A stretch of DNA of 6,967 bases from Pseudomonas sp. (GCA_003527165.1 DPSI01000446.1:1-6967), one strand, 5' to 3'. Counted from the first letter of the stretch, positions 1-6,205 are shown. Notes: generated from the sequence alone by a model not told the origin. Numbers and translations: made by a program.

Positions 1-180
1 AAAACGTAGGCGAGGCAGGCAACGCGAGGCGCAACGATCAGCCGAGAAACAGCCGAGAAGCGGACCGGGCTCGCGGCGAGTTCAAGTGCTCTAAATGAGC
101 ATGATTGATGTCGTTCGCCCTCCGGGCCGCGCTATGGCGCGTTAGCCGCAAGTGGCTTGCTGAGGCTGTTCGCAGGTAGT
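1..180. other. Non-coding stretch rich in short repeats and hairpins
   Basis: I find no gene with a start and ribosome binding site here. The sequence has two short direct repeats: GCGAGGC at 10-16 and 24-30 within a near-repeat unit, and CAGCCGAGAA at 39-48 and 50-59. Three small hairpins then follow each other closely: GCCC/GGGC at 117-127, CGCGC/GCGCG around a TATG loop at 128-141, and AGCC-GCAAG/CTTGC-GGCT at 144-167. The minus strand stays open from about 131 to the window edge in one frame, but it has no ATG and looks like low-information GC-rich sequence. It could be part of a dispersed intergenic repeat or the edge of a gene outside the window. I cannot assign it to a named element. 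Confidence 0.4.
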
Positions 181-206
181 TTTCCACGGTCTGCTAAGCC
201 GCTGCG

Positions 207-222
207 GCCACTGCCAAGTGGC
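207..222 (-). terminator. Possible hairpin after the emfourin-like gene
   Basis: GCCACT and AGTGGC form a perfect 6-bp stem around a GCCA loop. It lies three bases beyond the stop codon of the emfourin-like gene in the direction of transcription. There is no T-run after it on the minus strand, so it is at best a weak intrinsic terminator or an mRNA 3'-end stabiliser. Confidence 0.3.
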
Positions 223-224
223 GG

Positions 225-548
225 TCACAGCACCTCGCCCTTATCCCAGAGTCGCACCAGCTCGCCGGGCGCCTGCTCCTCTGGAATCTGGAGGACCATT
301 TCGTCGTCGCGCTCGTGTTGCCGATAGCGCAACTCGATCTGGTAATAGCGGCGGTCGCCTTGCCCGCTGATGCTCGTCGCCAGCGGCAGGCAGCCTTCCA
401 GCACGGAACAGATCTGTCCGCGCTGCTGTTCGTCGCAACTGGCGAAATCGATCTCGCGCGGACGACTGAGCGCCTGCATCGCCGCAAAGCCGCCCTGCCT
501 CGACAGCCGGACGGTCGAGTCGCGGCCCAATGCCGGTAATCGTTTCAT
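225..548 (-). CDS. Emfourin-like protealysin inhibitor (107 aa)
   Basis: A small soluble protein of 107 residues with no signal peptide or membrane segment. The N-terminal block, with VRLSRQGGFAA at about 13-23, matches the 'R/S-x-GGFAG' opening of the emfourin family. A short helical stretch (about 39-52) and a YYQIELRY strand (68-75) follow. Emfourin of Serratia is encoded directly beside protealysin and is a tight-binding inhibitor of that M4 protease. Here the gene starts nine bases after the stop of an M4 protease. Its GAGGGA ribosome binding site overlaps that stop codon, so the two are almost certainly co-transcribed and translationally coupled. Family assignment is from recalled pattern plus context. 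Inhibition of this particular protease is inferred. Confidence 0.82.
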   Translation of the reverse strand: MKRLPALGRDSTVRLSRQGGFAAMQALSRPREIDFASCDEQQRGQICSVLEGCLPLATSISGQGDRRYYQIELRYRQHERDDEMVLQIPEEQAPGELVRLWDKGEVL

Positions 549-557
549 GAAGTTCCC

Positions 558-1616
558 TCAGTTCAGGATCACACCCACGTCTGCCCAGGCCTGTTCGACA
601 GCCTGCGCTTCGCCATAGCTCGGGCCGAAACGACCTGTCGCGTTATCCACCGTCAACCGGGCGAACGCGATGAAATCCGCATCGTTGGCCAGGCGGCGAT
701 CGCACAAGGTGTCGTACCAAATGCGTCCGGCCTTTTCCCAGGCATAGCCGCCCAATGCCGTTGCGGCCAGGTAGAAGGCCCGGTTGGGAATACCGGAGTT
801 CAGATGCACACCGCCGTTGTCATCGCGGGTATCGATGAAATCACGCATATGCCCGGGCTGCGGGTCCTTGCCCAGCAGGGGGTCGTCATAGGCGCTACCG
901 GGATTGGCCATCGAGCGCAGCGCCGCACCCTGCACCTTGTCGGTCAGCAACTCAGCACCGATCAGCCAATCGGCCTGAGCCGCCGTCTGCTTGAGGCTGA
1001 ACTGCCGGACCAGCACGCCGAACACGTCGGATATCGATTCGTTCAAGGCGCCGGATTGATTGAAGTACACCAACGCGGCCTCCCTTTCGGTGACGCCATG
1101 GGCCAACTCGTGGGCCACGACATCCAGCGACAGAGTGAAGCGATTGAAGATCTCGCCGTCGCCATCACCGAACACCATCTGCGCACCATTCCAGAAGGCG
1201 TTTTCGTACCCGACACCGTAATGAACCGTCCCGACCAGCGGGAAACCGTGGTTGTCGATCGAGTCCCTACCGAACACCTGCCAGAAGAATTCGTGCGTGG
1301 TGCCGAGCGCGTCGTAAGCCTCGTCGACCGCCGCATCGGAGACCGGCGGCTGGCCTTCGATTCGCGCCAGCGCACCCGGCAGCACCATCTGCTGTTGGGC
1401 ATCGTGAACGCTGCGCCGCGGCTCCCCTGGCCGACCGCGCTCAGGTAGCACGCCGACCATCGGCTGACGATTGGGCGGTCCCGGGTTGGGCAGCAGATTA
1501 CGCACGTGGGCCAAGGTTCCCAGCGCCCGCTCACGCTGCCGATCCGAGCCGTGATCAATGATGCGGCTGAGAATATAGGGCGGGATAAAACCATGATGCA
1601 TGGTTGGATCGTGCAT
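558..1616 (-). CDS. M4 (thermolysin-family) protealysin-like zinc metalloprotease
   Basis: A neutral zinc endopeptidase of 352 residues counted from the chosen start. The HELAH zinc motif is at about 169-173, the third zinc ligand is E193 in ALNESISD, and the catalytic histidine is H271 in DNGGVHLNSGIPNRAF. The WNGAQMVFGDGDG substrate-cleft block is at about 142-154. The N-terminus carries IPPYILSRI (about 11-19), the short PPL-type propeptide motif of protealysin-like precursors, rather than the long FTP/PepSY propeptide of secreted thermolysins. No signal peptide is visible, as in protealysin, which acts inside the cell or leaves by an unknown route. I chose the ATG at 1616 because GGGGG lies four bases upstream and the PP motif then sits close to the N-terminus. 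An in-frame ATG at 1655 would add 13 residues. All catalytic residues are present, so the enzyme should be active. Confidence 0.93.
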   Translation of the reverse strand: MHDPTMHHGFIPPYILSRIIDHGSDRQRERALGTLAHVRNLLPNPGPPNRQPMVGVLPERGRPGEPRRSVHDAQQQMVLPGALARIEGQPPVSDAAVDEAYDALGTTHEFFWQVFGRDSIDNHGFPLVGTVHYGVGYENAFWNGAQMVFGDGDGEIFNRFTLSLDVVAHELAHGVTEREAALVYFNQSGALNESISDVFGVLVRQFSLKQTAAQADWLIGAELLTDKVQGAALRSMANPGSAYDDPLLGKDPQPGHMRDFIDTRDDNGGVHLNSGIPNRAFYLAATALGGYAWEKAGRIWYDTLCDRRLANDADFIAFARLTVDNATGRFGPSYGEAQAVEQAWADVGVILN

Positions 1617-1620
1617 GTAT

Positions 1621-1625
1621 CCCCC
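1621..1625 (-). promoter_or_regulatory. Ribosome binding site deciding the protease start
   Basis: On the minus strand AAGGGGG ends four bases before the ATG at 1616. The alternative upstream ATG at 1655 lacks a comparable purine run at the right distance, which favours the 352-residue product. Confidence 0.55.
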
Positions 1626-1699
1626 TTCAGTCACCGATGCCGACAGGGCATCCATGCACGTCTGATTCGGTCCCAGGCGCAGCGTTCTGGCCCCGGGCG

Positions 1700-1730
1700 C
1701 TTTTCTTTACGCTCACCCCAGTAAGAAAAG
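1700..1730. repeat. Inverted repeat in the protease leader region
   Basis: CTTTTCTTTAC (1700-1710) pairs with GTAAGAAAAG (1721-1730) over ten base pairs with one bulged T, around a ten-base loop. It lies 84-114 bases upstream of the protease start. It could be a hairpin in the protease transcript or an operator. No clear -10/-35 pair was found beside it, so its role is open. Confidence 0.5.
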
Positions 1731-1769
1731 GCTACCGCCGAAGAATCGCACGAACAATAGGCTACCGCC
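1729..1769. repeat. Direct repeat AGGCTACCGCC, two copies, 30-bp period
   Basis: The 11-mer AGGCTACCGCC occurs exactly at 1729-1739 and 1759-1769, about three helical turns apart. On the minus strand it reads GGCGGTAGCCT. It sits between the 110-aa gene and the protease gene, so it could be a regulator binding site for the protease operon. It could equally be part of an intergenic repeat element. Confidence 0.45.
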
Positions 1770-1793
1770 CGTATCGGGGGCGACGGATACCGG

Positions 1794-2126
1794 TTACCAA
1801 TTGATGGAGCTGTCGTTCACCGCGGGGGCCAGCTCAGCGGGCAGGCGACGGCCCTCGAGGGCTTCGATCGCCTGATCGAGCTGTTTGATGCATAGGTCGA
1901 TCGCCATCTGCCGCAAGGCGGCTGGCCACTCATGGTCGGTAACCGGTTCGACCATATCCAGGAAGCCGGAGTAGCCGATCAGCATGCCGTGCTTCACCTT
2001 CAGGGTCTCGCCTGCCGAGAGTATCGTCACCGGATCGCGCGAGGTGATGACCGCCCCCGTAGCGAGCAATTCATCGATGTGTTTGCGAAGGGCATGAAGG
2101 GTGCGTTTGTCTTCTCGTCGATTCAT
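1794..2126 (-). CDS. Hypothetical protein, 110 aa
   Basis: I do not recognise a family. The predicted protein is soluble, with no signal peptide or membrane segment. It has a charged N-terminal helix (about 1-22), a short mixed middle part (about 26-62) and a long C-terminal helix (about 67-93) ending in a flexible tail. Coding is supported by GC-rich third positions, a good promoter upstream (2157-2185) and the absence of a better frame on either strand. The ATG at 2126 is the only sensible start, because an in-frame TGA lies a few codons upstream. The ribosome binding site is weak. The gene faces away from the ABC importer and lies 177 bp upstream of the protease, on the same strand, so read-through into the protease is possible but not shown. 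Confidence 0.72.
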   Translation of the reverse strand: MNRREDKRTLHALRKHIDELLATGAVITSRDPVTILSAGETLKVKHGMLIGYSGFLDMVEPVTDHEWPAALRQMAIDLCIKQLDQAIEALEGRRLPAELAPAVNDSSINW

Positions 2127-2156
2127 AGCAGTAAGCCATCATTCGTGAAGGCGGCG

Positions 2157-2185
2157 ATTCTAGTTAACCGAGACCTGGATCACAA
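2157..2185 (-). promoter_or_regulatory. Sigma-70-type promoter for the 110-aa gene
   Basis: On the minus strand TTGTGA (2185-2180) and TAGAAT (2162-2157) are separated by exactly 17 bases. They match the TTGACA and TATAAT consensus at four and five positions. Transcription would start near 2150 and give a leader of roughly 25 bases before the ATG at 2126. Confidence 0.55.
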
Positions 2186-2220
2186 AATATTTTTTAACGG
2201 CGCGCGGCACTACCCCTGTC

Positions 2221-2257
2221 AACGATCCGAGCCGGGCAAGCCCTATTTCCGGTCGTT
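2221..2257. repeat. Nested inverted repeat upstream of the importer operon
   Basis: AACGA-T-CCG (2221-2229) pairs with CGG-TCGTT (2250-2257) over eight base pairs with one bulge. It encloses a second small hairpin, GGGC-AA-GCCC (2234-2243). It lies about 80-120 bases upstream of the predicted -10 box of the binding-protein gene, so a DNA operator is more likely than an RNA structure. No regulator can be named. Confidence 0.3.
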
Positions 2258-2291
2258 GGCGCCTGCACAGGAAGGGACTGGATGGGATGCC

Positions 2292-2327
2292 CTTGCCCGC
2301 TGGCGCAAAGCGACTTGCCCAGGCGCA
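2292..2327 (+). promoter_or_regulatory. Imperfect tandem repeat at the importer promoter
   Basis: CTTGCCC-GCT-GGCGCA (2292-2307) is followed by CTTGCCC-A-GGCGCA (2314-2327). The CTTGCCC halves are 22 bases apart, about two helical turns. The second copy contains the putative -35 TTGCCC. Such placement suits an activator or repressor site, but this is inference. Confidence 0.35.
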
Positions 2328-2345
2328 CCTTACAACCTCTATAAT
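2315..2345 (+). promoter_or_regulatory. Predicted promoter of the ABC importer operon
   Basis: A perfect TATAAT -10 box lies at 2340-2345. The best -35 candidate is TTGCCC at 2315-2320, with a long 19-base spacer, which suggests a promoter that needs an activator. Transcription would begin near 2352 and leave a leader of about 33 bases, with a GGAG ribosome binding site at 2374-2377, seven bases before the ATG. Confidence 0.55.
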
Positions 2346-2384
2346 CCGCGCGCTTTTTTTCCGTTATTGAACCGGAGAACCACA

Positions 2385-3236
2385 ATGCTGAAGCGCACCC
2401 TGGCAGCCCTTGCCAGCCTCGCCGTATCCCTGTCTTTTGTTACCGCTCATGCCGCCGAAACCCTTCGTGTGTCGGCCATCCCCGACGAAGCCCCGACCGA
2501 ACTGATCCGCAAGTTCGAACCGCTGGGCAAATACCTGGAGAAAGAGCTGGGAATGCCGGTGAAATTCACCCCGGTTTCCGATTACGCCGCCGTGGTCGAA
2601 TCGCTTGCTTCCGACCGTCTCGACCTGGCCTGGCTCGGTGGTTTCACCTTCGTTCAGGCCCGTCTGAAGACCGGTGACGCGATTCCGCTGGTGCAGCGTG
2701 AGCAGGACGAGAAATTCACCAGTAAATTCATCACGGCCAATCCGGACGTGAGCACGTTGCAGGATCTCAAAGGCAAGACCTTCGCCTTCGGCTCCGTGTC
2801 TTCGACTTCCGGCAGCCTGATGCCGCGTTATTTCATGATCAGGGACGGCATCGATCCCGAACAGTTCTTCAAGCGCATCGCCTACTCCGGCGCCCACGAT
2901 GCCACCGCGGCCTGGGTCCAGGCAGGCAAGGCCGATGGCGGCGTGCTCAACGCCTCGGTGTGGGACAAGCTCGTCGACGCGGGGAAAGTGGATACAGACA
3001 AGGTGCGAGTCATCGATACCACCCCGCCCTACTACGACTACAACTGGACCGTACGCGGCAACCTCGACCCGGCGCTGGTAGGCCGGATCAGAGCCGCCTT
3101 CCTCGCGCTGGACCCGGCGAACCCGGAGCACAGGAAGATTCTCGACCTCCAGGCCGCCACTCGCTTCATCGAGACCCGCCCGGAAAACTACGAAGGCATC
3201 GAGGAAGCCGCGCGCGCCGCGGGCCTGCTGAAGTAA
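2385..3236 (+). CDS. Periplasmic oxyanion-binding protein, putative selenate ABC importer
   Basis: A 283-residue PhnD-like binding protein that captures the substrate in the periplasm and delivers it to the permeases encoded downstream. A signal peptide is clear: KR at 3-4, a hydrophobic core to about 20, and cleavage after AHA at 21-23. The mature part opens with LRVSAIPDEAPTEL (27-40). It continues with DLAWLGGFTFV (80-90) and GSVSSTSGSLMPRYF (137-151), the serine/threonine-rich loop at a helix N-terminus that binds the anion in this family. TPPYYDYNW (213-221) is another conserved-looking block. The IPDEAPTEL and LGGFTF variants match proteins annotated as 'putative selenate ABC transporter substrate-binding protein' rather than classical PhnD, as I recall them. 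The open frame extends upstream to 1932, but the signal peptide and ribosome binding site fix the start here. Confidence 0.88.
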   Translation: MLKRTLAALASLAVSLSFVTAHAAETLRVSAIPDEAPTELIRKFEPLGKYLEKELGMPVKFTPVSDYAAVVESLASDRLDLAWLGGFTFVQARLKTGDAIPLVQREQDEKFTSKFITANPDVSTLQDLKGKTFAFGSVSSTSGSLMPRYFMIRDGIDPEQFFKRIAYSGAHDATAAWVQAGKADGGVLNASVWDKLVDAGKVDTDKVRVIDTTPPYYDYNWTVRGNLDPALVGRIRAAFLALDPANPEHRKILDLQAATRFIETRPENYEGIEEAARAAGLLK

Positions 3237-3255
3237 TCCCTCGCATTCGCCTTGC

Positions 3256-3353
3256 GGCGGCCAAGATGCCGCCTGGATCGTCGTGGCTCGGCTTATCGCC
3301 GGGCCGTACGGCGCAAAATGCCCTCGTGGCGATGCTCAGGCAAGGCTGCCTGA
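3256..3353 (+). other. Structured intercistronic spacer with three hairpins
   Basis: Between the binding-protein stop and the ATPase start lie GGCGGC/GCCGCC with a six-base loop (3256-3273), CGCCG/CGGCG with a central GCCGTACGGC palindrome (3297-3313), and the perfect TCAGGCA-AGGC-TGCCTGA (3336-3353). None is followed by a T-run. In many importers, hairpins at this place protect the binding-protein mRNA from 3' decay and lower downstream expression. That role is inferred here. Confidence 0.5.
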
Positions 3354-3374
3354 AGCAGAGCCTAGGTAGTCAAG

Positions 3375-4235
3375 ATGAGCAGTTCGGCCACAGCTTCACC
3401 CGTGCAAAGCCGTAGCACAACCGCTCCCGTACCATGTTTGCGTCTGTCCGGTCTGGGTCATCGCCATGCGAACGAGCAGGTGGCGTTGCAGGATGTCGAG
3501 TTGGAGGTTGCCCAAGGCGAGCGAGTCGCGGTGATCGGCCCGTCCGGTGCCGGCAAGACTACCCTGTTGCGTCTGCTGGCCAGCCACATCCAGCCGAGCA
3601 CCGGGCACCTCGAAGTGCTCGGCTGCGCCCCCTGGTCGGTGTCCGCCGGCGCGCGGCAAAAGCTGCGCAAGCGCATCGGCCTGATTCACCAGGCACCGCC
3701 GATACCTCCCCGGCAGCGGGTCGTCACTGCGGTGCTGGCCGGGCGTCTGGGTCAATGGTCACTGGGACGCAGCCTGATCAGCCTGCTCCATCCGTTGGAC
3801 AGCCGGGGAGCGGCCGAAGCCCTTGGCCGGCTGGATCTCACGGACAAGCTCTACGTGCGCTGTGATCAGCTGTCCGGCGGGCAGTTGCAACGCGTCGGAA
3901 TCGCCCGCGTGCTGTACCAGCAGCCCGAGCTGATCCTCGCTGACGAACCGGTGTCGGCGATGGATCCGGTCCTTGCAGCGTATTCGTTGAACGTGCTCAA
4001 CCGTGAGGCCATGCGCCGCCGGGCGACACTGCTGGCCAGCCTGCACGCCGTGGAGCTGGCGCTGGAGCACTTCCCACGGGTCATTGGGGTTCGCGCCGGC
4101 CGCATCCTGTTCGACAAGCCCTCGGCAGAGGTGACGCCAGCTGAACTCGAGGCGCTCTACGCCAACGAGCAGCTGGACAGCGATCAGGCCAAGCTGCCCT
4201 TGCCGAGCTCGCCGTTGCACATCCCGCGATGCTGA
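3375..4235 (+). CDS. PhnC-like ABC transporter ATPase
   Basis: The cytoplasmic ATP-hydrolysing subunit of the importer, 286 residues. It has every ABC motif: Walker A GPSGAGKT (55-62), Q-loop Q106, signature LSGGQ (166-170), Walker B LILADE with catalytic E191 (186-191), D-loop SAMD (194-197) and switch H224. Length and order fit the phosphonate-type (PhnC) subfamily. The first 20 residues are serine/threonine-rich and outside the conserved domain. I keep the ATG at 3375 because an AGG lies eight bases upstream. The stop overlaps the next gene by seven bases. The tail beyond about 270 is likely disordered. Confidence 0.9.
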   Translation: MSSSATASPVQSRSTTAPVPCLRLSGLGHRHANEQVALQDVELEVAQGERVAVIGPSGAGKTTLLRLLASHIQPSTGHLEVLGCAPWSVSAGARQKLRKRIGLIHQAPPIPPRQRVVTAVLAGRLGQWSLGRSLISLLHPLDSRGAAEALGRLDLTDKLYVRCDQLSGGQLQRVGIARVLYQQPELILADEPVSAMDPVLAAYSLNVLNREAMRRRATLLASLHAVELALEHFPRVIGVRAGRILFDKPSAEVTPAELEALYANEQLDSDQAKLPLPSSPLHIPRC

Positions 4236-5062
4236 GTCCGGCCCTCGCACAACGCGACCCGGCCGCCGGCCCGCGCCTGATGGTGACCCTGCTGGCGCTG
4301 GCCGTGCTGTGGCCAGGTCTGTCGCTGAGCGAGCTGGATCTGGGCGTGCTGTTCGATGGCAGTAACGCCGAAACCATGGGCGTGTTCCTGTCCGGTTTCT
4401 GGCCGCCCGCCCATGACGATGTCTTTCTTCTACTGCTGGGACGCGCCACGCTGGAGACGCTCGCCATCGCAACTGCGGGCATGGCATTGGCACTGATCGT
4501 GGCAGTGCCTTGTGCCTTGCTGGCCACCCGAGCGCTGTCGATCTCGGCACTCAGCCGCGCCGGCCAACCGAAGAGGTGGGCGCAGGCCGTGCGCTGGCCG
4601 GTGCGTGGGCTGCTGATCCTGTTGCGCAGCGTGCCGGAGATCGTCTGGGCCTTGCTGTTCGTCCGCGCGGTGGGCCTCGGCCCAACCGCTGGGGTAATGG
4701 CCATCGCCATCACCTATGCCGGCATGCTCGGCAAGGTCTATGCGGAAATCTTCGAGTCGGTCGATCCGCTGCCGACCCGCGCCCTGCTCGGCGCCGGTAG
4801 CTCACGGCTGCAGGCGTTCGCCTATGGCGTGCTGCCACAGGCGACGGGTGAACTGCTCTCCTATACCGTCTATCGCTGGGAGTGCGCGGTTCGCGCCTCG
4901 GTGGTGATGGGCTTCGTCGGTGCGGGTGGGTTGGGCCAGCAGATGGATCTGTCGATGCGCATGTTCGCCGGCGGTGAGGTGGCGAGCATGCTCCTGACCT
5001 TCCTGGTGCTGGTGCTGATGGCGGATCTGATCAGCCAGCTGTTGCGCCGGAGGTTCGTGTGA
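4229..5062 (+). CDS. PhnE-like ABC permease, first subunit
   Basis: An inner-membrane channel subunit of 277 residues with about six hydrophobic segments: roughly 16-32, 75-99, 126-149, 153-170, 224-237 and 252-270. [13 protein letters not shown] (133-145) is a hallmark of PhnE-type permeases. The cytoplasmic EAA loop, which docks on the ATPase, runs from about 173 to 205 (AEIFES... [12 protein letters not shown]). [10 protein letters not shown] is at 228-237. The ATG lies inside the end of the ATPase gene and has no strong ribosome binding site, so translation is probably coupled. It is a paralogue of the next gene, and the two presumably form a heterodimeric pore. Confidence 0.88.
   Translation: MLSPALAQRDPAAGPRLMVTLLALAVLWPGLSLSELDLGVLFDGSNAETMGVFLSGFWPPAHDDVFLLLLGRATLETLAIATAGMALALIVAVPCALLATRALSISALSRAGQPKRWAQAVRWPVRGLLILLRSVPEIVWALLFVRAVGLGPTAGVMAIAITYAGMLGKVYAEIFESVDPLPTRALLGAGSSRLQAFAYGVLPQATGELLSYTVYRWECAVRASVVMGFVGAGGLGQQMDLSMRMFAGGEVASMLLTFLVLVLMADLISQLLRRRFV
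5049..5053 (+). promoter_or_regulatory. Ribosome binding site for a GTG start
   Basis: GGAGG lies inside the end of the first permease gene, five bases before the GTG at 5059. It supports the overlapping GTG start of the second permease. The GTG shares its TG with the upstream TGA stop. Confidence 0.7.
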
Positions 5063-5826
5063 GCTCGCTGTCGCCGCTCTTCCGATCTCTGTTGCTGATG
5101 GCAGCGCTGGTCGGCTCGTTCGCTTTTTTGCAGATCGAGGCCAGCGCGTTGTTCAGCCGTGACGGCCTGGGGCGGATGGCCGATTATGCCGCGGGCTTTC
5201 TCAGGCCCGACCTGTCACCCGGGCACTTGCGGGCAATCGGCTACGGCACTCTGGAAACGTTGGCCATGTCGGCCGTTGGCACGCTATTGGCCGCTCTGCT
5301 CGGATTGTTGCTGGCGTTGCCGGCGTCGGGACGCTTCGGCCTTGTCGCCAAAGGCGCCTCGCGGCTGTTGCTCAATGCACTGCGCGCCGTCCCCGAGCTG
5401 GTCTGGGCGGCGCTGATGGTGCTGGCAGCCGGCCTAGGCCCGAATGCCGGAACCCTGGCACTGGCGCTGCACACTGCCGGTGTCCTGGGACGGCTCTTCG
5501 CCGAAGCGCTGGAAAACACGCCGAATGCCCCGAGCGAGGCGCTGCGGTTGACCGGCAGCAGCCGAATCAGCGCGTTCTGCTACGGCACACTGCCTACCCT
5601 TTGGCCGCAACTGGTGGCCTACAGCCTGTATCGCTGGGAAAACAACATACGCATGGCCAGCGTGCTCGGCTTCGTCGGCGCCGGAGGCCTGGGGCAGATG
5701 CTCTATATGAGCCTCAGCCTGTTTCAGGAAGCCCAAGCCTCGACGGTCATCCTGTCCATGCTATTCATGGTGCTCGCCGTGGACGCGCTGAGCGGCTGGG
5801 CACGACAGCGCTGGGTGCGCAGCTAG
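5059..5826 (+). CDS. PhnE-like ABC permease, second subunit
   Basis: An inner-membrane subunit of 255 residues starting at GTG, with a four-base overlap with the preceding gene. Hydrophobic segments lie at about 8-24, 64-88, 112-125, 131-146, 199-214 and 228-246. It shares with the first permease the RAVPELVWAALMVLAAGLGP block (109-128), an EAA loop (about 149-180, with LRLTGSSRISAF) and [10 protein letters not shown] (204-213). It lacks the longer loop the first permease carries at about 101-123. It is the last gene of the operon, and the TAG stop sits in the loop of a short GCAGC/GCTGC hairpin (5819-5832). Only 15 bases separate it from the convergent DUF2288 gene. Confidence 0.87.
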   Translation: MSSLSPLFRSLLLMAALVGSFAFLQIEASALFSRDGLGRMADYAAGFLRPDLSPGHLRAIGYGTLETLAMSAVGTLLAALLGLLLALPASGRFGLVAKGASRLLLNALRAVPELVWAALMVLAAGLGPNAGTLALALHTAGVLGRLFAEALENTPNAPSEALRLTGSSRISAFCYGTLPTLWPQLVAYSLYRWENNIRMASVLGFVGAGGLGQMLYMSLSLFQEAQASTVILSMLFMVLAVDALSGWARQRWVRS

Positions 5827-5877
5827 AGCTGCTGACTTGAATCAGTGCAGGCTGGGCTTGGCTGCCCTTTCCTGCAC
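5819..5877 (+). terminator. Possible terminator structures at the convergent gene ends
   Basis: A five-bp hairpin surrounds the permease stop (GCAGC-TAGA-GCTGC, 5819-5832). A larger imperfect one follows: GTGCAGG/CCTGCAC (5845-5851 with 5871-5877) enclosing GGGC/GCCC (5854-5857 with 5864-5867). The second lies inside the 3' end of the DUF2288 gene. Neither has a proper T-run, so intrinsic termination is uncertain. Confidence 0.3.
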
Positions 5878-6159
5878 CAGCACCCATGGCGCGACGACCA
5901 CGGCCCAGAGTGACGGATCGCGCTGCATCCAGTCTTGCGCCTGTTCCGCCTCGAGCTTGCCCAGCTGGCCTTCGGCCAGCCATGCGGCGACTTTTTCCTG
6001 ATTATCCTCAGCAACGGCTTGCGCCGCTTCGATCAGATCGAAGTCACTGGCAACCCGCAACAGCGCGCCACGGGCGAAGAATGGCTGCAATTCTTGCCAG
6101 GAAATCGATGCGGTTTCCCCCAGCAGCTTGGCATAAAGAGTGCTTGGATCTTCGCTCAT
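5842..6159 (-). CDS. DUF2288 family protein (105 aa)
   Basis: A small cytoplasmic protein of unknown function. The YAKLLGETASISWQELQPFFARGAL block (9-33), the acidic EDNQEKVAAWLAEGQLGKL middle (51-69) and LWAVVVAPWVLVQE (84-97) are the conserved core of DUF2288. The length is normal for the family. I chose the ATG at 6159, with GAGTGAG just upstream. A frame extension to 6216 would add 19 residues that do not belong to the family. No role is known, and the position between two importers gives no clear hint. Confidence 0.85.
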   Translation of the reverse strand: MSEDPSTLYAKLLGETASISWQELQPFFARGALLRVASDFDLIEAAQAVAEDNQEKVAAWLAEGQLGKLEAEQAQDWMQRDPSLWAVVVAPWVLVQERAAKPSLH

Positions 6160-6195
6160 GGGACTCACTCGTTCGGATGAAGGGCGCAATGATAG

Positions 6196-6205
6196 CGTCC
6201 GGACG
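6196..6205. repeat. Perfect palindrome CGTCCGGACG
   Basis: A ten-base palindrome 37 bases upstream of the DUF2288 start, in the divergent region shared with the amino-acid importer gene. It could be an operator half-site pair. It is short enough to be chance in GC-rich DNA. Confidence 0.25.

Noticed and set aside
128..167. Possible integron attC site at GTTAGCC
   Set aside because: The core does not fit GTTRRRY and no complementary RYYYAAC partner lies at the expected distance.
804..1448. Plus-strand open frame of 214 codons opposite the protease
   Set aside because: It is antisense to the conserved catalytic core of the M4 protease, has no recognisable domain or ribosome binding site, and is explained by GC-rich third positions.
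1617..1655. Protease start at the upstream ATG (1655)
   Set aside because: The extra 13 residues do not fit the protealysin-type N-terminus and the ATG lacks a good ribosome binding site, whereas 1616 has one.
1932..2384. In-frame upstream extension of the binding-protein gene
   Set aside because: It runs antisense through the 110-aa gene and across the promoter region. The signal peptide and GGAG site place the true start at 2385.
2364..3131. Minus-strand open frame of 255 codons
   Set aside because: A shadow of the binding-protein gene with no domain signature.
3336..3353. Intrinsic terminator after the binding-protein gene
   Set aside because: The stem is perfect but no T-run follows, and the ATPase gene starts 22 bases later, so full termination is unlikely.
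3759..4713. Long minus-strand frames opposite the ATPase and first permease
   Set aside because: Arginine- and alanine-rich shadow translations. The sense strand carries complete ABC motifs.
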